Below are positions 1 through 7,006 of a DNA stretch of 11,815 nt, piece by piece; positions within the stretch are counted from its first letter, which is position 1, and each line of letters begins with the position of its first letter. The notes below the pieces were generated by a model, which did no database searches, was not told the origin of the DNA, and saw only the letters and a program-made list of their open reading frames with translations. The position numbers and the translations under genes are program-made. This stretch comes from CAYMEV01 sp964431655 [NCBI: uncultured bacterium]. Lineage in GTDB: Bacteria; CAYMEV01. The DNA is taken from positions 1-11,815 of the forward strand of contig CAYSKJ010000096.1 of the NCBI GenBank assembly GCA_964431655.1, read 5' to 3'.

Positions 1-16
1 TGCCATAAAAATGGCA
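1..16. repeat. Short perfect inverted repeat at the window edge
   Basis: TGCCAT and ATGGCA form a 6-bp stem around an AAAA loop. No T-run follows on the plus strand, and the minus-strand continuation lies outside the window, so it cannot be called a terminator. The rest of 17-203 is AT-rich and shows no gene. It holds only a loose repetition of gggaaa...ttta...tcagga around 50-69 and 105-121. Confidence 0.3.
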
Positions 17-203
17 AAAATGCTATGTGTTAAGCAATTTGGGAAAATTTATGTGGACTCATCAGGAATTTTTGTCTAAAATTATTAAGTTTTCTAAGAT
101 GTGTGGGAAATTTATCAGGATCTGAATATTTTTGATTAGTTTTATGAAATTCCAGCCAAAGTTCAAAAATTGACTTTACTATCAGTATAGGAAGGAAAGA
201 AAT

Positions 204-602
204 ATGTTTGTAGATTGCCCAGTATCACTAGGTGAGTTAATTGACAAAATAACAATTTTGACAATTAAAGAACGTAAAATTCAGGATAGTGCTAAGCTAA
301 AAAACATAATAAAAGAAAAGGATCTGCTGCAGAAAAAATTATTAGAGTTGAATTTGCTTGGTATTGAAGTATTTATTGATCAATTAATTGAAGTGAATGA
401 AAAGCTCTGGGACATTGAAGATGGAATTCGACAAAAAGAATTTGAGCAGGATTTTGGAAAATCCTTTATTGAATTAGCACGCTCTGTTTATAAAACAAAC
501 GACAAAAGATTCTCTATAAAGAACAGGATAAATCGTGAATACGATTCGGATATTGCAGAAGAGAAATCATACAAAGAATATTACTCTGTAAACTGTTTAT
601 AA
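204..602 (+). CDS. DUF6165 family protein
   Basis: This small soluble protein of 132 residues has no known biochemical activity. It matches my recollection of the DUF6165 family: an N-terminal PVSLGELIDKITILTIKE block (residues 6-23), a central LWDIEDGIR block (68-76), and a C-terminal block with YKTNDKRFSIKNRIN (96-110). The family usually sits in lipopolysaccharide, capsule or glycan-modification loci beside glycosyltransferases. That context would lie upstream, outside the window. There is no signal peptide or membrane segment, and the middle (35-80) is helical and charged. The start is supported by the purine-rich AGGAAGGA at 189-196, seven bases before the ATG. Base composition is clearly more AT-rich (about 27-30% G+C in sampled lines) than the genes from 1294 onward, which suggests a separate origin. 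The family call is from memory of its motifs; the function is unknown. Confidence 0.8.
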   Translation: MFVDCPVSLGELIDKITILTIKERKIQDSAKLKNIIKEKDLLQKKLLELNLLGIEVFIDQLIEVNEKLWDIEDGIRQKEFEQDFGKSFIELARSVYKTNDKRFSIKNRINREYDSDIAEEKSYKEYYSVNCL

Positions 603-718
603 TTAACCAAAGCTCTGGAATTTTTAAATTTAAGCCTAACGATATATTAACCTCTATACTGCCACCAATTATCCTGGACCCTGTTTAATTATAAATTGAT
701 TTCTATCGGAGGTCAATC

Positions 719-1213
719 ATGCCTCAAGATGATATTAGGGGCATTTCTCTTACAACAAAGATATTTATAGCCCTCATTGCGGGTATTCTGACCGGAGCTG
801 TGCTGAATATCATATCAGGAATTCCAGCAGCAGGTGAAGTTATTGATAGATGGCTAATATCAGGGTTTTTCAACATAATCGGCCAGCTTTTTATCTCTGC
901 TATAAAAATGCTTGTTGTTCCGCTTGTTTTCACCAGTCTTATCTGCGGAGCTGCAGGAATCAGCGACATAAAAAAATTGGGGAGAATGGGAGGCAGGACT
1001 GTATTATTCTATAATAAAAAAGGAGTTATGTTGAAAAATAGCTGGCACATATCTAAAATTACAGCACATTATGAGCGCGTATCCTTTCAGGGGCAAGCAC
1101 TTCGTCCGCTGAAGCACCCTTTACAGTCTCCAATTGCTTATGGTAAGGGAACAGGTGTCAAAAATAAATGGGAAAAATGTAAGGATGCTGCGAAATCTGA
1201 TCTGATTATATAG
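719..1213 (+). pseudogene. Truncated dicarboxylate/cation (SDF) symporter, 5' fragment with foreign tail
   Basis: Residues 1-98 look like the start of a sodium/proton:dicarboxylate (glutamate/aspartate-type) symporter. There is a first membrane helix (about 14-34), then a second hydrophobic segment carrying the family's conserved IKMLVVPLVF pattern (62-71), and then GGRTVLFY (91-98). Family members are normally about 400-450 residues with eight membrane helices and two re-entrant hairpins; here everything after the second helix is missing. From about position 1013 the frame continues for 66 codons in a Lys-rich, non-hydrophobic sequence unrelated to a transporter, ending at TAG 1211-1213. The 5' end is intact, with GGAGG at 708-712, six bases before the ATG. 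The rest of the transporter is not found downstream, where the convergent kinase gene begins at 1294. I infer a gene remnant left by a deletion or insertion. I do not recognise the tail, and a functional short protein is unlikely. Confidence 0.75.
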
Positions 1214-1293
1214 TGTCTTATTCTAACGGGATATTTATACTATAATCCAAGGCAACTTAGAATGCAGAAAATTTTTGCCATAACCCCGGAATA

Positions 1294-4200
1294 CTATTTT
1301 TTTCTCTCAAGCCTCTCAATTTTTTTCTTATATTCATATTTGGGTATTTCTTTATACAGGCTTTTAAATATCTTCAAAGCGGTGCTTCTATATTCATTTT
1401 TATGGGTAATAAAAAAGAGCTCATAGATGATGTCAGCAGTCTCTGTATCATGCCGGCTGTCTTTAAGGAGCCTTTCAAGAGCTTTTGCAGAGCCCTTGCC
1501 GTCATAGGCTGCCAGGATCACGTGGCGCTGTATCTCCGTATATAGAATCATGCTTTTATCGGATATTTTCTCAGCAATATCCTTTGATATTTGATTTGCC
1601 ATGAGTGCTTTTTCAATAAAGCCCTTTTTATGAAGTACCCAGGCTTTTGTATACAGACAGGACATAGACTCTGAACTGAAAACCCTGAGCGAGATAAAGG
1701 CCTTCTCTGCTCTTTCCAGAAATTCAAGAGATTGGTCATAATCACCCAGCTCGAAATATACGGCTCCCGTAAACCAGTCAGAATTAGCGCAGCCGAGCCG
1801 GTCTTTAATCTCCCGGGATATCTGCCTGTACTCCCTGTAATGTTTTAGGGCTTTTATAAAATCTCCCAGGGTAAAATAAATAAATCCTATATTAGCATTG
1901 GAAATCCCTATGCCATACCTGTTTCCTGTCTCAATAAAAATTTGCCTGCATTTTTCATAAGCCTGGACAGATTCTGCATACCTGGCCAGATTTCCCAGCA
2001 CAACACCCATATTGCCTGATGCTACTGCAATACCCTGTTTGTCTCCTGTTTCTTCTGCAATAGAGAGATGTTTCTTATGACATTCCAGTGCTTTTTCGTA
2101 TTCTCCGAGCTTATTATACACATTACCCATATTGCCCATCGACATGGCAATACCCAGCTTGCTTCCAGCATCTTCGGCCGTCTCCCTGCTAAAATGGTGG
2201 CATTCCAGAGATTTCAGATATTTGTTCATCTTGAAAAACACACTGCCCATATTGCCGTATGCTAATCCCAGATTGATTTTATTTCCGGTTTCTGCAGAGA
2301 TATCCCTGAACATGGTATAGCATTCAAGAGCCTTTGCATATTTGCCCTGGGTAAAATATACATGCCCCTTGCTCCTAATTGCATTGCCTAACCCGGACTT
2401 ATCAGAGGATTCAGCATATATCCGCATTGCCTTGTTATACGCGATGACTGCTCTTTTATACTCACCCCTTATAAACCTGAGGCGGCCGTATTTCAGCAAT
2501 GAATCTCCCCGCAGTTTTTTATTTTTAATAAGGGATGCTGAATTTAAACACTGCCTGTATATTTTCTCCGATTCTATCAGCCTGCCAGTCAAGTCTAAAA
2601 GCTCTCCTAAAATTAATTTAATCCTGATCTCCTTCTCAGGACTTTTAGTCCTGCTTTGTTTAAGAAGTCCAAGCACCTTTTCATAACAGCTTATTGCCTT
2701 TTCATTAAAAAAATTTGCTCTGGCAATATCCCCGGATTTTTCATACCAGACCATGGCTTTTTCAATCCCGCCTGATTCCTGATAATGATAAGCAATCTCT
2801 TCTGCATAGTCATCCGCCCCGGGTATAACCTCAAGATTATCGGAAAGGACTGCGCAGATATAAGCCCTTTTATTTCCGGGTATGCTTTTTCTGATATAGT
2901 CCTTTATAAGACTGCTGGCATAAGAGTATAATATTTTATTATCCTTTCTTTCCGACTGGATTATTTCAAGGTTTTCAAGCTCCTGCAGGACACCTGCTGA
3001 ATCCACATCCATGAGCCTCTCGATAAAGCCTTTGATGGCGTCTACATCCAGATCGACTCTTAATAAAGAAAGTACCTGCAGAATAAGCTTCTTTTTGCCG
3101 TCCTTAAAAAGCAGTTCAGTCTTTCCCTTGATAATATCTATGATATTCTTCGGCATCTTTGCATCGCTAAGAGGCCTATGCAGCTTCCAGTACCTTTTGC
3201 CCTTAGCAATAAAATCTCTCTCTATGAGTGACTGGATAAACTCTCCTAAAAGGAGCGGGTTCCCTCCTATTCTTTCCTTTATATCAGGAATGGCCTCCCT
3301 TATGCTGGAATCAATAAATTTTGATCCGAATATGTTTTCCAGGTATTCTGATACCCCTTCATTGTCAAGAGGGGAAAGGACTGCATAAGCTGTGCCTTTC
3401 ATTGCAAACAGGCTATTAATCCCGCTGTACCGGGCAGCCCTGTTCTGGCTGTGGTTTGAGTAGATATACAGGTTCCTGGCCCTATCCCCGTATAAGCCGG
3501 TAAGGTATATTATGCTTCTCAGAATATGTGCGGTCCCTTCGTCTATCCATTGGATATCGTTAAAATAAATAATTGTGCAGTATTTTTCGCTGTTTGAAAA
3601 GTCAATTATAAAATCAGTAACATTCTGGATGATAATCTCCCTGACAAGCTTTGGATTATCAGGGAATTCGGTTTTCTTATATTCCGACAGCCTTTTATGA
3701 TGGGGAAGAATTATCTTAAGGTGCCTTCCAAAACGGTCCACCAGATCATCACAGGCGAATGTAAGCATCTGGGAAAGTATCTCACAAATGCTGTAATAGT
3801 CCCTGATACCGCCCTCCATACAGCTGGTTTCAAAAAAGGATATATCATTCAGCCTGCAGTATTTTTTAAATTCATTGAATAACCTTGTCTTGCCTACTCC
3901 TGATGGACCGCTGAATACGACGAAATGACCCAGTTTACCATTGGACAGGTTGCCTGTCAGTGTTAGCAGTTCTTTCTTTCGATTTGAAAAAGGATTGCCG
4001 AGGACATAGCTCTTTTTCGTTTCCCTGGTTTCAAGCTCGAATTTATAATCAAGTCTATCATTTATGTCCGCAATAATCTCTGAACAGCAGGAGTACCTCC
4101 TGGACGGATTATAAGATATCATTTTTTTTATAATACCCCTTAACAGACCTGGATTAAGCAGAGCAAGCCTATTTCGAGCAAAGCTGTTGAAGTTTTCTTC

Positions 4201-4863
4201 TTCTCGAAGAAGAGAGATAACACTTATAAGTCCAGGTTTATCAAGATTATAAAAGCGCTTACCAGTAATAATCTCAAAGAAGGTTATTCCCAGAGAGAAA
4301 ATATCAGCAGAATAAGATATCCTGCCTTTGAGTATCTCCGGAGATATGTAGGAGAGAGTTCCCCTTACTGCATCATCTTCGCTTTCTGCCGGCCATGAGA
4401 GCCCGAAATCAAGAAGTTTGATCATACCGTTATGGTAAATAATGTTATTAGGCTTGATATCCCTGTAAATAATATTTCTGCTGTGGATATACTCCATTGC
4501 TCTAAGTATCTGGACCATAATGTCAAACTTGGAATGCAGAGTACTGATCTGACAGTCCCTGATGAGCTCCCCCCTGAGGTACTCCATCACAATGTAATAA
4601 TTATCATCATCCTCCCCGAACTCATATACCCTGGTCAGGTTTGGATGCTTGAGGCGTGTCATTATTTCATATTCATTCTTGAAGGTTTCTATGCCTGCTT
4701 TACGGCAGTTATGAAGTATGTCCTGCTTTATTGTCTTTAAAGCAAACAGCATATCATCCTTAAGGATGTCTGCTACAAGGTAAATCAGGCCCATCCCTCC
4801 CCGGCCCAGCTCACGGACAATCCGGTAGCGGTTATTGACGAACCTGTCACTGGAATAAGTCAT
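1294..4863 (-). CDS. Ser/Thr protein kinase - AAA ATPase - TPR multidomain protein
   Basis: This large cytoplasmic signalling protein has 1189 residues. Residues 13-270 form a Hanks-type kinase: Gly loop GRGGMG (20-25), Lys43, catalytic loop YRDIKPNN (133-140, Asp135, Lys137, Asn140), DFG at 152-154 and SPE at 174-176. All catalytic residues are present; the usual His of HRD is Tyr. Residues about 288-520 are an AAA_16-like ATPase, with Walker A GPSGVGKT (319-326) and a Walker-B-like IIYFNDIQWID (431-441) carrying Asn-Asp in place of two acids. Residues 520-680 are probably winged-helix/helical. TPR repeats follow from about 690 to 1100, six of them at an exact 40-residue period. The plan resembles bacterial kinase-ATPase-TPR regulators (PknK-like or MalT-like), but there is no C-terminal HTH, GAF or histidine-kinase module, so output is probably by phosphorylation or protein binding. 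The gene stands alone between a terminator (4949-4979) and a convergent gene remnant. No Shine-Dalgarno is visible upstream of the ATG. Confidence 0.93.
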   Translation of the reverse strand: MTYSSDRFVNNRYRIVRELGRGGMGLIYLVADILKDDMLFALKTIKQDILHNCRKAGIETFKNEYEIMTRLKHPNLTRVYEFGEDDDNYYIVMEYLRGELIRDCQISTLHSKFDIMVQILRAMEYIHSRNIIYRDIKPNNIIYHNGMIKLLDFGLSWPAESEDDAVRGTLSYISPEILKGRISYSADIFSLGITFFEIITGKRFYNLDKPGLISVISLLREEENFNSFARNRLALLNPGLLRGIIKKMISYNPSRRYSCCSEIIADINDRLDYKFELETRETKKSYVLGNPFSNRKKELLTLTGNLSNGKLGHFVVFSGPSGVGKTRLFNEFKKYCRLNDISFFETSCMEGGIRDYYSICEILSQMLTFACDDLVDRFGRHLKIILPHHKRLSEYKKTEFPDNPKLVREIIIQNVTDFIIDFSNSEKYCTIIYFNDIQWIDEGTAHILRSIIYLTGLYGDRARNLYIYSNHSQNRAARYSGINSLFAMKGTAYAVLSPLDNEGVSEYLENIFGSKFIDSSIREAIPDIKERIGGNPLLLGEFIQSLIERDFIAKGKRYWKLHRPLSDAKMPKNIIDIIKGKTELLFKDGKKKLILQVLSLLRVDLDVDAIKGFIERLMDVDSAGVLQELENLEIIQSERKDNKILYSYASSLIKDYIRKSIPGNKRAYICAVLSDNLEVIPGADDYAEEIAYHYQESGGIEKAMVWYEKSGDIARANFFNEKAISCYEKVLGLLKQSRTKSPEKEIRIKLILGELLDLTGRLIESEKIYRQCLNSASLIKNKKLRGDSLLKYGRLRFIRGEYKRAVIAYNKAMRIYAESSDKSGLGNAIRSKGHVYFTQGKYAKALECYTMFRDISAETGNKINLGLAYGNMGSVFFKMNKYLKSLECHHFSRETAEDAGSKLGIAMSMGNMGNVYNKLGEYEKALECHKKHLSIAEETGDKQGIAVASGNMGVVLGNLARYAESVQAYEKCRQIFIETGNRYGIGISNANIGFIYFTLGDFIKALKHYREYRQISREIKDRLGCANSDWFTGAVYFELGDYDQSLEFLERAEKAFISLRVFSSESMSCLYTKAWVLHKKGFIEKALMANQISKDIAEKISDKSMILYTEIQRHVILAAYDGKGSAKALERLLKDSRHDTETADIIYELFFITHKNEYRSTALKIFKSLYKEIPKYEYKKKIERLERKK
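1717..2376 (-). repeat. 120-bp degenerate tandem repeats encoding TPRs
   Basis: Within the kinase-ATPase-TPR gene, residues 830-1049 consist of consecutive 40-residue units. Equivalent residues fall at 870, 910, 950, 990 and 1030. Units share a GNMGxVYxKLGxYxKALECH-type core and a second helix ending in an ETGxxxGIA-like stretch. At DNA level this is a 120-bp period with diverged copies. The register is longer than the classic 34-residue TPR, as in the LGN/TPR_12-type repeats that bind peptides. Confidence 0.8.
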
Positions 4864-4869
4864 AACATA

Positions 4870-4897
4870 ATGCTAAAGAAATTTTCGCCGGTGTCAA
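4870..4897 (-). promoter_or_regulatory. Candidate promoter of the kinase gene, leaderless layout
   Basis: On the minus strand a perfect TTGACA (4897-4892) is followed after 16 bases by TAGCAT (4875-4870), and six bases later by the ATG of the kinase gene. Transcription would start at or next to the start codon. No Shine-Dalgarno is seen between 4864 and 4890. The -10 match is poor against TATAAT, so the call rests on the -35 box and on the same layout recurring at the deaminase gene. Confidence 0.4.
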
Positions 4898-4936
4898 TCT
4901 GAAAGATAATATCCGCAATGATGCATAACTTCGGGT

Positions 4937-4979
4937 TAAATAATAAAGCAGGGATGGGAAATATCATTTCCCATCCCTG
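4937..4979 (-). terminator. Rho-independent terminator of the HDOD-to-TlpA operon
   Basis: A perfect 14-bp inverted repeat (arms 4949-4962 and 4966-4979, CAGGGATGGGAAAT and its complement) encloses a 3-base loop. It lies about 30 bases past the stop of the TlpA-like gene. Read on the minus strand, the stem is followed by GCTTTATTATTT, a T-rich run down to about 4937. On the plus strand no T-run follows, so it works in the minus-strand direction and insulates the kinase gene. Confidence 0.85.
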
Positions 4980-5009
4980 TATGGTCATCCGTATTTCAAA
5001 AAGCCCTGG

Positions 5010-6176
5010 CTATTGGTTGCCTATAAGTTCATCAATTATCTTAACAAGAGCAGTCTTATCACCGTAACCGACCTTGATATACCTTAGTCTGAAGTTTTTA
5101 TCGATAAATACCAGATGGGGGATTCCCATTACATAATATTTGTCAATTTCCGTTTTTTCAGTAACTATGCCGTTTGGATAGCTTATTCCCTCTTCTTTTA
5201 TGAATCCCTTTATAAGTTCTGTCTCGTCCTCCGGGCTTATGTTCTGCTTCTGGGTCCTGCCGTCATTATAAGAGCCATACAGTTGTGTTATGCCTATAAT
5301 TACAAGACCTTTTTCCCTGTATTCATCGTAAAGCTCTATAAGGTGGGGTATGGACTTCCTGCAGGGCGCGCACCAGGGAGCCCAGAAGTCTATTATTATC
5401 ACCTTGCCCCTGTGTTTTTCAATAAGCGCATCGCCGTTAATACTGCTTTTCAGGGTAAGCAGGGGCGGTTCCTGTCCTATGAGGGAAATCTGCCTTATCT
5501 CATTATCAATGGCAGTTTTGATTTTTTCATCCTCATACAGCCCTTTCAGCTTTTCCAGATAGACTTTTGCCTCGTCGGTCTTGTTCAGGGATAAAAACAA
5601 TGAACTGAGCATGCCGGAGATATAATAGGGATATCTGCCTGACAGGGGGGCAATAAGGAAAAAATCCCTGAGCCCGTATGCTTCGGCATACATCTCTTTG
5701 GAAACCAGAACAGACGTGATCTCAAAGATTTTATCAATCCTGGAGGCAAGGAATTCTGCATCCCTTTTCTTGAATTCTTCGAGAACCATTGCTGATTCTG
5801 AGTATTTTTCCGTATTGGCAAGGTAATAGGCCTTATGGAATGCAATATCATCCTTTATCCCGGGAAACAGTTTCTCTCCGTGCTCAATTATCTCCCCCGA
5901 CTCTTCATACCTGCCCAGTTCCATGCTTATTTCAAGGTAAACAAGGTATTGGGCGCTATCAAGCTTTTTATAGTCCATGTCTTTTATCAGCGATGAAAGC
6001 CCGTTTTTATAGGTATTCAGATAGGTATAATACTCCGCTTCGCTCTTGATGCTTTTGCCCTTTTCCTCCATTTCAGCCATAAACTCCGCATATCTCTCGG
6101 GCAGTCCCTTATCCTCACCCAGGGAAACCGAAAGTAAGGCAAGGATAATAAAAATCACCAGTATGTATTTTTGCAT
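5010..6176 (-). CDS. Secreted TlpA-like thioredoxin-fold protein with helical N-terminal domain
   Basis: This 388-residue protein is a probable periplasmic thiol-disulfide oxidoreductase. Residues 1-20 form a signal peptide (Lys3, hydrophobic core ILVIFIILALL); there is no lipobox Cys, so it is probably released. Residues about 30-225 are helical and TPR-like in spacing (LGRYEESGEIIEHGEKLFP at 87-105). Residues 235-388 are a TlpA/ResA-type redoxin domain: strand KVIIIDFWAPWC, active site Cys269-Ala-Pro-Cys272, and cis-Pro353 in MGIPHLVFID. Enzymes of this type reduce or exchange disulfides in exported proteins, for example in cytochrome c maturation; the substrate here is unknown. It is the last gene of the operon, 20 bases after the HPr-kinase-like gene, with a strong GGAGGA (6186-6181) four bases before the ATG, and is followed by the terminator at 4949-4979. 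The thioredoxin call is firm; the role of the N-terminal domain is inferred. Confidence 0.9.
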   Translation of the reverse strand: MQKYILVIFIILALLSVSLGEDKGLPERYAEFMAEMEEKGKSIKSEAEYYTYLNTYKNGLSSLIKDMDYKKLDSAQYLVYLEISMELGRYEESGEIIEHGEKLFPGIKDDIAFHKAYYLANTEKYSESAMVLEEFKKRDAEFLASRIDKIFEITSVLVSKEMYAEAYGLRDFFLIAPLSGRYPYYISGMLSSLFLSLNKTDEAKVYLEKLKGLYEDEKIKTAIDNEIRQISLIGQEPPLLTLKSSINGDALIEKHRGKVIIIDFWAPWCAPCRKSIPHLIELYDEYREKGLVIIGITQLYGSYNDGRTQKQNISPEDETELIKGFIKEEGISYPNGIVTEKTEIDKYYVMGIPHLVFIDKNFRLRYIKVGYGDKTALVKIIDELIGNQ

Positions 6177-6196
6177 GATTTCCTCCGTTTGGTTTT

Positions 6197-7000
6197 TTAT
6201 TTTATACAGAGATGTTCTTTTATTGTTTGAAAAATTCCAGGCTCAGGCAGAAAATATATATTGTGCACAGGGGTCTGTTTGAGAAGACTTGCCGCATTGT
6301 CGAGCACCTTTTTCGATGTGGCAGGGTCTTTCTGGAAAGTCATTATATTCCTTATAATCCCTGATATTGCAAGGCTCTTATCAATGGGACCTATTCGGTT
6401 ATAAGGCGCTTTGTTGAGGAAGAATACCTGGGACAGCTCAGCATGGGTGTCTGACCCCAGCTCTCCCAGATCGCTGAAGAAAGTGTTTCCGTAGAGGTGG
6501 AACCTGCCGTTTTTTCTGGCAATGGATGATATTTCATCACTAAAGACTGTGGCCTTTTTGTCCAGGTGGGCTATGGTTGTCTTGCCGGAACCGGATACCC
6601 CGATAAACAGAATTCCTTTATTATCAATGGCAATGGAACTGGAATGGATAAGGAAACCCCCATTTTCCACAAGGAGATAGGAAAACAGTACCCTGAGGGC
6701 GGTGTCAAAGCTGTATATATTGTTAAGGACCTTGAGCTTCAAATGCTTTTCAGCGCTGTTATAATACCCGTCCATGTCATACCTTATAAATTTGAGGCTG
6801 TCTTTGTCCTTTACAGCCTGTGGAATTACAAATTCATGAGGTAGTGGCTCTTCCATAATCTCCAGCTCTGCAATGATTTTATCATGGGGGTGCAGATTCT
6901 CTCTTATGTAAGGGCCGAGCCTTTGAGTAACCATTTCCGAAAATACCTGAGGGAAAACCAGCTCAATATCAAAAGACATCAGGTTTATGGAAAGATTCAT
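6197..7000 (-). CDS. HPr kinase-like P-loop protein
   Basis: This is a 267-residue cytoplasmic protein. Residues about 100-225 resemble the ATP-binding core of HPr kinase/phosphorylase and PEP-carboxykinase-like proteins: GGFLIHSSSIAI (114-125), Walker A GVSGSGKT (134-141), and the acidic pair in FSDEISSI (Asp155-Glu156), which takes the place of the family's DD motif. Residues 1-95 do not look like the HPrK N-terminal domain and are unrecognised. The HPrK/P signature after the P-loop is absent. True HPr phosphorylation is therefore unlikely, and the substrate is unknown. Relatives of this type often occur as stand-alone kinase-like proteins in peptide-modification or polysaccharide loci. Here it is third in a signalling operon. 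Its ATG follows the stop of the GAF-PAS gene by six bases, with no clear Shine-Dalgarno, which suggests translational coupling. The fold call is fairly sure; the activity is unknown. Confidence 0.75.
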   Translation of the reverse strand: MNLSINLMSFDIELVFPQVFSEMVTQRLGPYIRENLHPHDKIIAELEIMEEPLPHEFVIPQAVKDKDSLKFIRYDMDGYYNSAEKHLKLKVLNNIYSFDTALRVLFSYLLVENGGFLIHSSSIAIDNKGILFIGVSGSGKTTIAHLDKKATVFSDEISSIARKNGRFHLYGNTFFSDLGELGSDTHAELSQVFFLNKAPYNRIGPIDKSLAISGIIRNIMTFQKDPATSKKVLDNAASLLKQTPVHNIYFLPEPGIFQTIKEHLCIK

Positions 7001-7006
7001 AGGATA

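Noticed and set aside
1235-1246. TATACT and TATAAT on the plus strand as a promoter
   Set aside because: No -35 box at the right distance, and it would read only into the antisense of the kinase gene's end.
1252-1280. GGCAA...TTGCC inverted repeat after the kinase gene as a terminator
   Set aside because: Only 5 bp of stem with a 19-base loop and no clear T-run in the kinase direction; too weak to call.
1717-2376. Regular 120-bp period as a CRISPR or satellite array
   Set aside because: The period is the 40-residue TPR unit of an intact gene; copies are diverged and there are no spacers.
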